Shown in pieces: positions 20,097-28,345 of a stretch of 64,000 nucleotides of DNA. Both the position numbers and the translations under genes were made by a program. The notes under the pieces were generated by a model. The model was not told the origin of the DNA and ran no database searches. It saw only the letters and a program-made list of their open reading frames with translations. Positions within the stretch are counted from its first letter, which is position 1; every line of letters begins with the position of its first letter. The stretch spans positions 1,426,001 to 1,490,000 of the forward strand of contig NZ_CP014855.1 in the NCBI RefSeq assembly GCF_002214385.1, written 5' to 3'. Source of the DNA: Thermococcus gorgonarius. GTDB lineage: Archaea > Methanobacteriota_B > Thermococci > Thermococcales > Thermococcaceae.

Positions 20097-20354
20097 CTAA
20101 AACCTCAGGTTTTCAACCAGCGAGAACTTCATCTCGACCTTTGCTCCCTTGTGGTAGGAGCAGTGCTCCAGCGTTTCCCTGGCCTCTTCTTCGCTCACCT
20201 TCTCAAGGACTATGCCGTAGTATATTGTAACATAGTCGCCTGGCTTGACATCGCTTATAAAGTCGAGCTTAGCTTCCTTGAGCTGACCTTCGACATCGAC
20301 TATAGCCTTGTTGCCCCTGACCTCAACGACCCTGCCTGCTAACATCAGGGCCAT
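20097..20354 (-). CDS. HypC/HupF-family paralogue lacking the N-terminal cysteine
   Basis: The 85-residue protein aligns with HypC along its whole barrel (GRVVEVRGNKAIVDVEG, then DFISDVKPGDYVTIYYG and IVLEKVSEEEARETLE) but begins MALMLAGRVV. No start codon in reach gives the canonical Met-Cys. Its only cysteine, near residue 69, is in the tail (HCSYHKG). Starts possible: ATG 20354, ATG 20345 (giving MLAGR) or TTG 20363. It is first in the hypC'-hypC-hypD run. The promoter has a TATA box (AAATATAAATCC on the minus strand, about 20382-20393) and a TetR-type operator just upstream. It may hold a variant role or be a specificity partner. Confidence 0.75.
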   Translation of the reverse strand: MALMLAGRVVEVRGNKAIVDVEGQLKEAKLDFISDVKPGDYVTIYYGIVLEKVSEEEARETLEHCSYHKGAKVEMKFSLVENLRF

Positions 20355-20398
20355 AGCTATCAACCGAAGGTTAAAGAAAGGGATTTATATTTCTTGCT

Positions 20399-20414
20399 CT
20401 GACTGGTCAGTCAG
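20399..20414. promoter_or_regulatory. TetR-type operator upstream of the hypC-hypD promoter
   Basis: CTGACTG-GT-CAGTCAG is a perfect 7-bp inverted repeat. It lies about 7 bp upstream of the TATA box of the hypC' gene. The core TGACTGGTCAGTCA is identical to the core at the fdh operon start (21323) and fits the consensus of the site over the tetR promoter (20622). Confidence 0.7.
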
Positions 20415-20621
20415 ATAATTTTTCCATGGAGGAAATGACGAGGCAGATGGTGAAGGATGGTTCCATGAGAACTGAGGGAAGGCCGCGGAGATAGACGAGG
20501 AGATAATCTCGGCTGTTCTCTAATCGAACCCTTAATTGTCCTATTTTTCAACTCTCTGGTTTTCTCTCCATCCCATGGAAAAGCTTAAATCCTCCTTTGC
20601 CCATAGATGTCCAGTAGTTAA

Positions 20622-20635
20622 TGACCAGATGGTCA
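20622..20635. promoter_or_regulatory. Autoregulatory TetR-type operator
   Basis: TGACCA-GA-TGGTCA is a perfect 6-bp inverted repeat located between the TATA-like AAGCTTAAAT (about 20581) and the tetR start codon, 10 bp before the ATG. It shares the pattern TGACYRGWYRGTCA with the operators at 20399 and 21323. Its place downstream of the TATA box fits autorepression. Confidence 0.6.
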
Positions 20636-20645
20636 GGTGTGTCAG

Positions 20646-21239
20646 ATGTCCACCAAGTCTCCTGGGAAGACGCGGGAAAAGCTCGTCTCGGCGGCAATGG
20701 AGCTTTTTGCAAAGAAAGGCTTTGACAAGACTACCGTGGATGAGATAGTGGCCAAAGCGGGCGTTGCTAAAGGCACTTTTTACCTCTATTTCAAGAGTAA
20801 AGACGACCTTATCAAGGAGCTTGCCTTCGAGGTTATGCCGATAATGGCCATGCCATCTTTAAATGACCCTTACATAACCCTCAGCTACCCCACCCTTGAG
20901 AGTTACCTCCTCCAGCTCGGGAAGGAGTTCCTCGACTTTTACTCCGAGAACTATCGAGCTGATATATTCTTCCACATGCTTTCTGTGAGGAGAAGGATGA
21001 AGAGCCTCAACGAGATTTACAGTCAGTCCTGCTCCGAACTTCTCCGTGAGGGGGCTAGGAGAATAACTGCTTACGTTAAAGTGGGCTTTGAGGACGCTCT
21101 CATAGCGTTCCAGATGTTTCTGGCTTCCCTTATGCACTACCTCCATGCCGGGGATTGCCTGGGCTTCTCCAGGGAACACTACCTGAAGAAGGTCATCTCT
21201 GCTGTAATACACCACCTCAAGCTCTCGGCCAGCGTATAA
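20646..21239 (+). CDS. TetR-family transcriptional regulator of the hydrogenase locus
   Basis: The 197-residue protein has a TetR helix-turn-helix (TREKLVSAAMELFAKKGFDKT, then VDEIVAKAGVAKGTFYLYF) at about residues 8-53 and a helical ligand domain behind it. TetR proteins usually repress and release on binding a small molecule. It sits between the hypC-hypD run (divergent) and the molybdoenzyme-hydrogenase operon (downstream, same strand). Matching palindromes at both promoters and over its own promoter indicate that it controls all three. The ATG at 20646 follows GGTG. The ligand is unknown. Confidence 0.88.
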   Translation: MSTKSPGKTREKLVSAAMELFAKKGFDKTTVDEIVAKAGVAKGTFYLYFKSKDDLIKELAFEVMPIMAMPSLNDPYITLSYPTLESYLLQLGKEFLDFYSENYRADIFFHMLSVRRRMKSLNEIYSQSCSELLREGARRITAYVKVGFEDALIAFQMFLASLMHYLHAGDCLGFSREHYLKKVISAVIHHLKLSASV

Positions 21240-21240
21240 T

Positions 21241-21269
21241 TTTGTTTAACATCTTTGAATTTGTTTAAC
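21241..21269 (+). repeat. Direct repeat TTTGTTTAAC upstream of the fdh-hydrogenase promoter
   Basis: Two exact copies of TTTGTTTAAC start at 21241 and 21260, a 19-bp period (about two helical turns), each containing the palindrome GTTTAAC. They lie 26-50 bp upstream of the TATA box of the operon (about 21295-21304), in the space between the tetR stop codon and the promoter. This is a good position for an activator. The spacing does not match SurR (GTTn3AAC). Confidence 0.4.
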
Positions 21270-21322
21270 TGCATGGATTTCTCTGTTCAAAAAAACTATA
21301 TAAGGCATTGTTCACCAATGTT

Positions 21323-21340
21323 AATGACTGGTCAGTCATT
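21323..21340. promoter_or_regulatory. TetR-type operator over the start of the molybdoenzyme-hydrogenase operon
   Basis: AATGACTG-GT-CAGTCATT is a perfect 8-bp inverted repeat. The TATA box AACTATATAAGG lies at about 21294-21305, so transcription should begin inside the palindrome. Its core equals the hypC operator. A protein bound here should repress. Confidence 0.7.
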
Positions 21341-21355
21341 ACAAGGGTGATGCCC

Positions 21356-23413
21356 ATGGCAGAGAAGTTAGTACCTGTTGTATGCCCATGGTGTTCCGTG
21401 GGCTGCCGTTTCTACGCGGTCAGTGCCAACGGATACATCAGGAGAATAGAGTTCGACTACGACCATCCAACGATAGCAAACAGGGGTAAGCTCTGCCCCA
21501 AGGGAGTAGCTTCCTACCAGTTCATCAACAGTCCGAAGAGGCTTAAGAAGCCCCTCAGGCGCGTCGGCGAGAAGGGTGAAGGAAAGTTCGAGGAGATAAG
21601 CTGGGAAGAGGCCTACAAGATAATCGCCAGCAAGATTAGGGAGATAAAGGAAACCTACGGCCCGGAGGCGATAGCCTTCCTCGGGAGCGAAAAGATAACC
21701 CTTGAGGAGAACTACCTCGTCCACAAGCTTTCCAAGGCTATAGGAACCAACCACCTCGACTTCCCTGGACGGTACTGCCAGTACTCGAATAGCCCCGCAA
21801 GGACCATGGTGTTTGGAAGTGCCGCTGCCACAAACCCCTTCGAGGACATAGCCAAGGCTGAGCTGATAGTCATATGGGGTCACAACCCGGCCGAGACGGC
21901 TCCGGTTCTCTTCGGGCAGTACATCGAAAAGGCCCTTGACAACGGTGCCGAGATGGTTGTTATTGACCCGCGCTCAACTAGGGGTCACAAGTACGCCTCG
22001 CTCCACCTCAAGCCCTATCCGGGAACGGACCTGGCAATAGCGCTCGCCATGCTTAACGTGGTTATAACCGAGGAGCTCTACGACAAAGAGTTCGTCCAGG
22101 AGAGAACTACCGGGTTTGAAGGGCTCAAGGAGTCGGTCAAGGATTACACCCCTGAGTGGGCCGAGAAGATAAGCGGTGTCCCGGCCGAGGAGATAAGGAA
22201 GGTTGCGAGGCTTATCGCAACGAAGAGAACTGCTTTCCTCGTCAATGAGGGTATGAACCAGCACGTTAACGGTCTGAACACTGCCATTGCCATAGCCAAC
22301 CTCATAGCGATAACCGGTAACATCGGCAAGGAGGGCGTCTGGAGCGGTGTCTTCCCCGGAGCGCAGTGCGGTTTCTGTGCCGCCATGAGCGGTATAGCTC
22401 CAAACAAGCTCCCGACCGGGAAACTCGTCACGGATGAGGCAGCGAGGGAGGAGCTTGAGAGGCTATGGGGCTTCCCGATTCCCGACTGGATTGGCCTCGA
22501 CCTGACAACGATGGTCAGGGAGATAGGCAACAAGATACGCATGATGTACATCGTTGGCGGCAACATCGCCAAGTCAATGCCCAACAGTGGGTGGGTGAGG
22601 GAACAGCTCAAGAAGCTCGACTTCCTCGTTGTTCAGGACATATTCCTTACTGAGACGGCCATGTACGCGGACATAGTTCTTCCGGCTGCTGCCTGGTTCG
22701 AGAAGACTGGAACTGCAATAAGCGCTGAAAGAAGAGTTCAGAGAACCTACAAGGCAGCAGAAGCACCGGGAGAGGCCAAGCCTGACTGGCTCATCATCGT
22801 GGAGCTTGCCAAGGAGCTAGGCCTGGGTGAGTACTTCAAATACGAACACCCGGACGAGGTACTCAGGGAAATCAATAAGGTTATACCCGTTTTCAAGGGG
22901 GCAACGCCGGAGTATCTCGCGGAGCACCCCGAAGGATGCTTCTTCCCCTGCAGCGAGCCTGGCGAAGGCACCAAGATTCTCTTCAAGAATGGCTTCAAGA
23001 CGCCCGACGGAAAGGCCCACCTTCAGCCGGTGGACTGGCGCGAGCCACCGGAGATGCCTGACGAGGAGTATCCGTTCTGGCTCACCAACTTCAGACTCGT
23101 TGGACACTGGCACACGGGAACCATGTCCTTTGAGAGCCCGAGCCTGCAGAAGCGCTGGCCCGAGGAGTACGTCATGATCAACCCGAAGGACGCCAAGACA
23201 CTTGGCATAAAGAGCGGCGATCTCGTGAAGGTCTCAACGAGGCGCGGAAGCATTCTCGTTAGGGCAGAGGTCACCGAGCACATCAGGGAAGGGGTCATAG
23301 CGATGCCATGGCACTGGCAGGCCAATTTCCTCACGCTGGACGAAATAAACGAGAAGACCAAGATGGCCGAGCTGAAGGCCGTCGCCGCTAAGGTCGAGAA
23401 GGTGGAGGAGTGA
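21356..23413 (+). CDS. Molybdopterin (W/Mo-bisMGD) oxidoreductase, formate-dehydrogenase-like catalytic subunit
   Basis: A 685-residue DMSO-reductase-family enzyme. An N-terminal [4Fe-4S] site is formed by C10, C13, C17 and C47 (CPWCSVGC...GKLCPKG). C141 (GRYCQYSNSPAR) aligns with the metal-binding Cys/Sec of formate dehydrogenases, but the histidine that normally follows is Gln142, and the usual region after NIG (GQNNVQGACDMG-like) reads GAQCGFCAAMSG. So it belongs to the family, yet formate is not assured as substrate. There is no signal peptide; it should face the cytoplasm with the hydrogenase. ATG at 21356 follows GGTGATG. Operon leader under TetR-type control; a MobA-like gene lies downstream. 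Confidence 0.8.
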   Translation: MAEKLVPVVCPWCSVGCRFYAVSANGYIRRIEFDYDHPTIANRGKLCPKGVASYQFINSPKRLKKPLRRVGEKGEGKFEEISWEEAYKIIASKIREIKETYGPEAIAFLGSEKITLEENYLVHKLSKAIGTNHLDFPGRYCQYSNSPARTMVFGSAAATNPFEDIAKAELIVIWGHNPAETAPVLFGQYIEKALDNGAEMVVIDPRSTRGHKYASLHLKPYPGTDLAIALAMLNVVITEELYDKEFVQERTTGFEGLKESVKDYTPEWAEKISGVPAEEIRKVARLIATKRTAFLVNEGMNQHVNGLNTAIAIANLIAITGNIGKEGVWSGVFPGAQCGFCAAMSGIAPNKLPTGKLVTDEAAREELERLWGFPIPDWIGLDLTTMVREIGNKIRMMYIVGGNIAKSMPNSGWVREQLKKLDFLVVQDIFLTETAMYADIVLPAAAWFEKTGTAISAERRVQRTYKAAEAPGEAKPDWLIIVELAKELGLGEYFKYEHPDEVLREINKVIPVFKGATPEYLAEHPEGCFFPCSEPGEGTKILFKNGFKTPDGKAHLQPVDWREPPEMPDEEYPFWLTNFRLVGHWHTGTMSFESPSLQKRWPEEYVMINPKDAKTLGIKSGDLVKVSTRRGSILVRAEVTEHIREGVIAMPWHWQANFLTLDEINEKTKMAELKAVAAKVEKVEE

Positions 23414-23423
23414 GGTGGTTGAG

Positions 23424-23924
23424 ATGGCCCACAAGAAGATCTTCCTCGATTATAAGCGCTGCATTGGCTGTAAGGCCTGTGAAGTGGCCTGTGAAATGAC
23501 CCACGGCGAGGCAAGGATCAAGGTCTTCGAGTTCCCAGACCTCTTCACGGTTCCGTTCAACTGCCGCCACTGTGAAAAGGCACCGTGTCTCAACGTCTGC
23601 CCAACTGGAGCACTCTTCAGGGACGAGGACGGGGCGGTTGCCTTCGACCCGCTCAAGTGTATCGGCTGTCTCATGTGTGCCGTTGCCTGTCCCTTCGGAG
23701 TTCCCAAGCTGGACGAGGAGAACAAGATCATGGACAAGTGCGACCTCTGTGCCGACAGGAGGGAGGAGGGCCTTCTCCCGGCCTGTGTATCCGCCTGCCC
23801 AACTGAGGCCCTTAAGTTCGGCGAGATAAACGAGGTGCTCTGGAACAGGGAGGGGAAGATAGTCGCCAACCTCAAGAGCTCAGCGGAGAAGGGTGAGGGC
23901 GAAGAAGCCTACCTCATCCTCTGA
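23424..23924 (+). CDS. Four-cluster ferredoxin subunit (HycB/FdhB-like)
   Basis: A 166-residue protein with four [4Fe-4S] motifs: CIGCKACEVACE, CRHCEKAPCLNVCP, CIGCLMCAVACP and CDLCADRR...CVSACP. It matches HycB/HydN-type subunits that link a formate dehydrogenase to the hydrogenase arm of formate hydrogenlyase. The ATG at 23424 follows GAGGTGG, 10 nt after the molybdoenzyme stop. Fits as the wire between the molybdoenzyme and the NuoI/NuoB-like subunits encoded further on. Confidence 0.9.
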   Translation: MAHKKIFLDYKRCIGCKACEVACEMTHGEARIKVFEFPDLFTVPFNCRHCEKAPCLNVCPTGALFRDEDGAVAFDPLKCIGCLMCAVACPFGVPKLDEENKIMDKCDLCADRREEGLLPACVSACPTEALKFGEINEVLWNREGKIVANLKSSAEKGEGEEAYLIL

Positions 23925-23949
23925 TATTATTTTTGCAAAGAAACCAAGG

Positions 23950-23958
23950 GTTAAAAAC
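23950..23958 (+). promoter_or_regulatory. Minimal SurR-like motif inside the hydrogenase operon
   Basis: GTT-AAA-AAC fits the core GTTn3AAC, but the extra n5-GTT half is missing on this strand. It lies in the 50-bp gap after the HycB-like gene, 17 bp before the next start codon, where TTAAAAAC could also serve as a weak internal promoter. Short enough to occur by chance. Confidence 0.2.
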
Positions 23959-23974
23959 CAACGGGTGATGAAAG

Positions 23975-25411
23975 GTGAACGGAGAAATCTTCCTCGCATC
24001 GGCCCTGCTTCCTTTCCTGCTACTGTTACTCTTCAAACTTGAGGGCAGAGCCGCTGACGCAGTGGCCTCGACTATAATCGGCATTGCTCTCCTTATCAAC
24101 GCCTACGGAACCTACGACTTCTTCCAGGGAGGGGCCGAGAAGGTCTACCATTACGCTTACGCCAGCGGGGGCAACCTCGGTGAGGTCCTCGGCCTCAACG
24201 TTGACGTCGCCTCAGTTCTCATGGGCTTCACGTCCCTGCTGATAGCGTTCCTGCTGGTTCTCTACGCGGCTGACTACATGGGACCAAGGAACAGAGCCCA
24301 CCCGCTGGAAGGGGGGAAAGGTAAGTTCTACGCCTTCTTCGGCCTGCTGACGGGTGCTTCTATGGTCTTCATATACTCCACGAACTTAGTTCAGTTTATA
24401 GTGGCCTTGGAGCTTATGGCGATAGCGCTGCTCTACCTCGTGGACTTCTACGGGGACGCAAGGGGCAAAGCCCTCAAGGGCTTCCTCGTCCTCAACCTCG
24501 CGGTTCTCCTCATGGTAATCGCCACTGCGATCCTAGGAAACGGCCAGGAACTTGCCAAAATGGGTTCACTTGCCCAGTCAACCAAGGACACCGCCTTTAC
24601 ACTGCTCATATTCGCGGCGCTGACGATGAGCTCCCAGCTGTTCTTCTACTCCTGGCTTCCAGATGCCACGGCCGGCCCGGTTCCAGCTTCAGCGTACGTC
24701 CACGCCGCTTCCATAGTCCCGCTCGGGAGCTTCATGCTCTTCAGGGTTATCCAGTACATGAACCCGGGCAAGGACGACTTCTGGCTCCTCGGTCTCCTCA
24801 CAGTCGCCCTCATCGTCCTGATGATGATCTACTACCCGCTCCAGAGGGACGGCAAGAGGCTCATAGCCTACTCAACCATAGCCCAGGCCGGAGTTGCGTA
24901 CATAACTCTCGCCTACGCACTCCTTGGGCACGTTGAGGGCCTCCAGATAGCAGTTTACCAGGTCGTAAACCACGCCTTCGTCAAAGCCCTCGCGTTCATG
25001 AGCGTTGGCGTTTTCGCCTACTCCCTTGGAACCACGGACTTCACGATGATCAAGGGAATCAGAAAAAGCCTCCCATGGGCAAGCATTGGCTGGTTCCTCA
25101 GCTTCTTTGGACTGGCTGGAGTTCTGCCGCTCGGCTTGTTCTTCAGCAAGGCCTTCACCATCATGAGCACCAGGCACGCCCAGGGCATAGCCTCGTGGCT
25201 CTTCCCTGGAACGGTTCTCTTCGACGCGGCGATATTCCTCGTGGTGACTCTGCTGTGGTTCAGAGAGATATTCTTTGGAGAACCGGCACCATCAACCGAA
25301 GTCCACTCCTCCAAGCTCATGTGCGCAGTAATGATAACACTCATCCTCATAGGCATAGTCGCCCCCTGGGTCACCCTGGACATAGTGATGAAGATAGGTT
25401 TCGTGGGGTGA
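23975..25411 (+). CDS. Proton-translocating membrane subunit of group 4 hydrogenase (NuoN/MrpD/HyfF-like)
   Basis: A 478-residue antiporter-like subunit with about 14 helices. It has the family hallmarks LVQFIVALELMAIALLY (glutamate in TM5), SQLFFYSWLPDATAGPVPASAYVHAASIV in outline, and KRLIAYSTIAQAGVAY. Such subunits couple electron transfer to H+ or Na+ movement. The GTG start has GGTGATG 4 nt before it. It is closely related to the gene at 61749, indicating two paralogous membrane complexes in this genome region. Confidence 0.88.
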   Translation: MNGEIFLASALLPFLLLLLFKLEGRAADAVASTIIGIALLINAYGTYDFFQGGAEKVYHYAYASGGNLGEVLGLNVDVASVLMGFTSLLIAFLLVLYAADYMGPRNRAHPLEGGKGKFYAFFGLLTGASMVFIYSTNLVQFIVALELMAIALLYLVDFYGDARGKALKGFLVLNLAVLLMVIATAILGNGQELAKMGSLAQSTKDTAFTLLIFAALTMSSQLFFYSWLPDATAGPVPASAYVHAASIVPLGSFMLFRVIQYMNPGKDDFWLLGLLTVALIVLMMIYYPLQRDGKRLIAYSTIAQAGVAYITLAYALLGHVEGLQIAVYQVVNHAFVKALAFMSVGVFAYSLGTTDFTMIKGIRKSLPWASIGWFLSFFGLAGVLPLGLFFSKAFTIMSTRHAQGIASWLFPGTVLFDAAIFLVVTLLWFREIFFGEPAPSTEVHSSKLMCAVMITLILIGIVAPWVTLDIVMKIGFVG

Positions 25412-25417
25412 TGTGGG

Positions 25418-27412
25418 ATGTTCATAGAATATGCCCTTGGAGCGTTCATCATCGGTGGCCTGCTCGGCTTCATTAGGGATTACAAAGCCTCTGTAAAGGC
25501 GTCGAGCTTTATGGCATTGATAGGCTCCCTGGCACTCCTAGGCGAGGTTTACAACGTCTACACAAACGGTCCCCAGAGGATCGACCTCTACGGAATCCCG
25601 CTCCACATAACCAACCTCTCAAGCGTCTTCCTTCTGATAATAGGCATCGTTGGAACCGCGGCTTCTCTCTACGCCATAAGCTACATGGACATCTTTGAAA
25701 AGACCGGCAAGGGCTGGGTGTACGCAATAGCATACAACACCTTCCTTGCGAGCATGGCTCTTGTCGTTACAGTGAACAGCATGGAATACTTCGTAATGGG
25801 CTGGGAGTTAATGACGCTCAGCTCATTTATACTGGTCTTCTTCAGCGAGAAAGCCAGAGACGTGGATGCCAGCGTCAAGTACTACATCACCATGCACTTC
25901 CTCGACACGATACCGCTCTTCCTTGCCCTCGGTACGGCCTACTCCCTCGTCGGGAGCTTTGAAAATCTCAGCTTCGACAACATCGCCACCGCCCTCGCGA
26001 GCGCTCCAGCCCATACCAAGATAGTCTTCGGCGGACTTCTTCTGATAGCATTCATGACCAAGGCTGGAATAGTGCCCTTCCAGTTCTGGGTTGCGGAAAC
26101 CTACCGCGCCGCACCAACCAGCGTCTCAGCTGTCATGGCAGGTGCAATGGAAAAACTGGCTCTCTACGGCCTGATAGCCCTCGTTTGGAATCTGGTTGGA
26201 ACCAGTTACTACCTGGGAATAGCCATAGCCCTCCTCGGAGCGATAACCCTCACCGTTGGAACGCTATACGCCCTGAGGGAGACCAACGCGAAGAGGCTCT
26301 TGGCTTACCACAGCGTCGGTCAGATGGGCTACATCTGGCTCGGAATAGGCATAGGCATGGCCCTCATACCAAAGGGCGGGGCTCTGGGAGCGATAGGCGC
26401 ACTCGGAGCCTTCGCGGGGCTCTTCCACGCCCTCAACCACGCGATATTCAAGAGCTCCCTCTTCCTCTCGGCCGGAGCAGTTGAGTACAGAACAGGAACG
26501 GTTGACCTCAACGAGCTGGGTGGCCTCGGAAAGCAGATGAAGTGGACCGCCCTGGCCGCGCTCTTTGCTTCGCTGGCAATAGCAGGAGTTCCACCTTTCA
26601 ACGGTTTCATAAGCAAGTGGCTCATCTACGTCGCTGGCTACCAGTCCAAGGACTTCCTGCTGGCATTTGGTGCGGTTCTGGCTGCTTTTATCAGTGCGGC
26701 AACGCTCGCTTCCTTCGTCAAGTTCTACGGAACACAGTTCGGCGGCGAGATGAAGAGGTACGAGGAAGTGAGAGAAGTTCCCGGAACGATGCTCGTCGGT
26801 CAGTGGATACTGGCTGGCTTAACTCTCGTGATTGGCATTTTCCCGGGAACTGTAACCGGAATCCTCAACGTCTTCAACGCCCCAATAGAGGACGGCGTTT
26901 ACAGGATAGGCTTTGATTCGGTGCTCTTCAGCCCAGTGCTCTTCATAGTCCTCGTTGCAGTCCTTGCGTTTGGCCTCTACCTCAGCTTCAGGCCAGAGTT
27001 CGGTAAGGAGGCAAAGCCCTGGGACTGCGGAGCAACCGCTTTGAACGAGGACGAGTACAGAGTGGATGCCGAGGGCTACTACATAAAATATGAGGAGAAG
27101 ATTGGCTCCTTCTACCGCTTCGGCGACTGGTTCTACAGCGTTGGAAGGGCGATAATTCACTACATAACGAGGGCCTACCTCTGGATTGCCAGCTACTTCG
27201 TCAAGGTAGTCGATACCCCCTACACCAGGATTGAGACTCTCGACGACCTCAGGAAGGGCCAGGTCCTCAACGCCGACGAAGAGGTCCTCAAACCGCTTAT
27301 CAGGTTCCTCAGAATAGCCTACGATGTGCTCCCAGGGATACGGCTCGGAACCTTCGTGGTGATAGCCCTAATCGTCGTTGGGGCCGTCATAGGAATACTC
27401 ATGGTGCTGTGA
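25418..27412 (+). CDS. Large antiporter-like membrane subunit of group 4 hydrogenase (NuoL/HyfB-like)
   Basis: A 664-residue NuoL/HyfB-type subunit. TM segments hold MEYFVMGWELMTLSSFIL (key Glu), KAGIVPFQFWVAETYRAAPTSVSAVMAGAM in outline and KRLLAYHSVGQMGYIWLG, then a long C-terminal part after helix 14 with the soluble DCGATALNEDEYRVDAEG region, a possible lateral-helix equivalent, and a final helix. The ATG follows GGGTGATGTGGG, 6 nt after the previous stop. Together with the 23975 gene it gives the complex two ion-translocating modules. Confidence 0.9.
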   Translation: MFIEYALGAFIIGGLLGFIRDYKASVKASSFMALIGSLALLGEVYNVYTNGPQRIDLYGIPLHITNLSSVFLLIIGIVGTAASLYAISYMDIFEKTGKGWVYAIAYNTFLASMALVVTVNSMEYFVMGWELMTLSSFILVFFSEKARDVDASVKYYITMHFLDTIPLFLALGTAYSLVGSFENLSFDNIATALASAPAHTKIVFGGLLLIAFMTKAGIVPFQFWVAETYRAAPTSVSAVMAGAMEKLALYGLIALVWNLVGTSYYLGIAIALLGAITLTVGTLYALRETNAKRLLAYHSVGQMGYIWLGIGIGMALIPKGGALGAIGALGAFAGLFHALNHAIFKSSLFLSAGAVEYRTGTVDLNELGGLGKQMKWTALAALFASLAIAGVPPFNGFISKWLIYVAGYQSKDFLLAFGAVLAAFISAATLASFVKFYGTQFGGEMKRYEEVREVPGTMLVGQWILAGLTLVIGIFPGTVTGILNVFNAPIEDGVYRIGFDSVLFSPVLFIVLVAVLAFGLYLSFRPEFGKEAKPWDCGATALNEDEYRVDAEGYYIKYEEKIGSFYRFGDWFYSVGRAIIHYITRAYLWIASYFVKVVDTPYTRIETLDDLRKGQVLNADEEVLKPLIRFLRIAYDVLPGIRLGTFVVIALIVVGAVIGILMVL

Positions 27413-27422
27413 GGTGAGGAAG

Positions 27423-28343
27423 ATGGAGATAGACGCCGTAAAACTCGGCTTCAGCCTCGCCGGTATCATCATAATGCTCTTCCTCCCGCCATACCTTGAC
27501 GGTATCGCGAGAAGGGTAAAGGCCAGACTCCAGTACAGGCGCGGGCCACCGCTCAGCCAGACCTGGTACGACCTCCAGAAGCTCTTCGGCATGCCCTCCG
27601 TTAAACCCACCAAGAGGGCGTTCTTCACCTGGGCACCCTACATAGCCCTCGCCTCTGCAATATCCGCCGCACTCCTGCTTCCCTACGGCAACGTCGTCCC
27701 AGTAGACTTCGGCTTCAACCTGGTGGTGTTCTTCTACGTTATCCTGATGGTCAGCGTTGCCCTCATGCTCGCGGGCCTTACAGTGCAGAACGCCTTTAGT
27801 CACCTCGGTTCCGCAAGGGAAATGCAGATAGTCCTCACAGTCGAGCCACTGATAGCCGTACTCTACGGAGTTCTGGCCTACAACGCGGGTTCACTCAACA
27901 TAGCCGACATAATAGCGAACCTCCACGCGACGCCCTCGCTCATACTGACCTACATCCTCTTGGCCTACGCACTCTACGTCGAGAGCGGCTTCGTGCCCTT
28001 TGACATAGCCGAGGCCGAGCAGGAGGTAATAGGAGGCCCGCTCACCGAGTACAGCGGAAGGCTCCTCGGTGTCTTCTACTATGCAATCTACATCAAACGC
28101 TTTGCCCTGCTGTGGTTCTTCGTCAGCCTGCTGACGCTCCCGTGGCTCGGCCCGATCAGCACGCCTGAGAAGGGGGCACTCGTCCTAGCTTTACAGTTCC
28201 TGCTAACTGTAGCGTTCTACCCGATCATAGCGGCACTCGAAGCCACTAACGCAAGGCTCAGGATAGACCATGTCGTTAAGATGAACACTAGGGCTTTCTT
28301 TGCGGGGCTGATAATACTCGCGATGGCGTTTATGGGGTGGTGA
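27423..28343 (+). CDS. NuoH/HyfC-like membrane subunit
   Basis: A 306-residue, roughly eight-helix subunit with RRVKARLQYRRGPPLSQTWYD at the cytoplasmic loop after helix 1 and VPFDIAEAEQEVIGGPLTEYSG, the conserved NuoH acidic loop that touches the NuoB/NuoD subunits. It anchors the hydrogenase module in the membrane. The ATG at 27423 follows GAGGTGAGG; it is tightly packed between the HyfB-like and HyfG-like genes. Confidence 0.92.
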   Translation: MEIDAVKLGFSLAGIIIMLFLPPYLDGIARRVKARLQYRRGPPLSQTWYDLQKLFGMPSVKPTKRAFFTWAPYIALASAISAALLLPYGNVVPVDFGFNLVVFFYVILMVSVALMLAGLTVQNAFSHLGSAREMQIVLTVEPLIAVLYGVLAYNAGSLNIADIIANLHATPSLILTYILLAYALYVESGFVPFDIAEAEQEVIGGPLTEYSGRLLGVFYYAIYIKRFALLWFFVSLLTLPWLGPISTPEKGALVLALQFLLTVAFYPIIAALEATNARLRIDHVVKMNTRAFFAGLIILAMAFMGW

Positions 28344-28345
28344 AG

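Noticed and set aside
21776-21778. Selenocysteine at the metal ligand of the molybdoenzyme
   Set aside because: The codon is TGC (cysteine), the frame is open and there is no TGA in this region.
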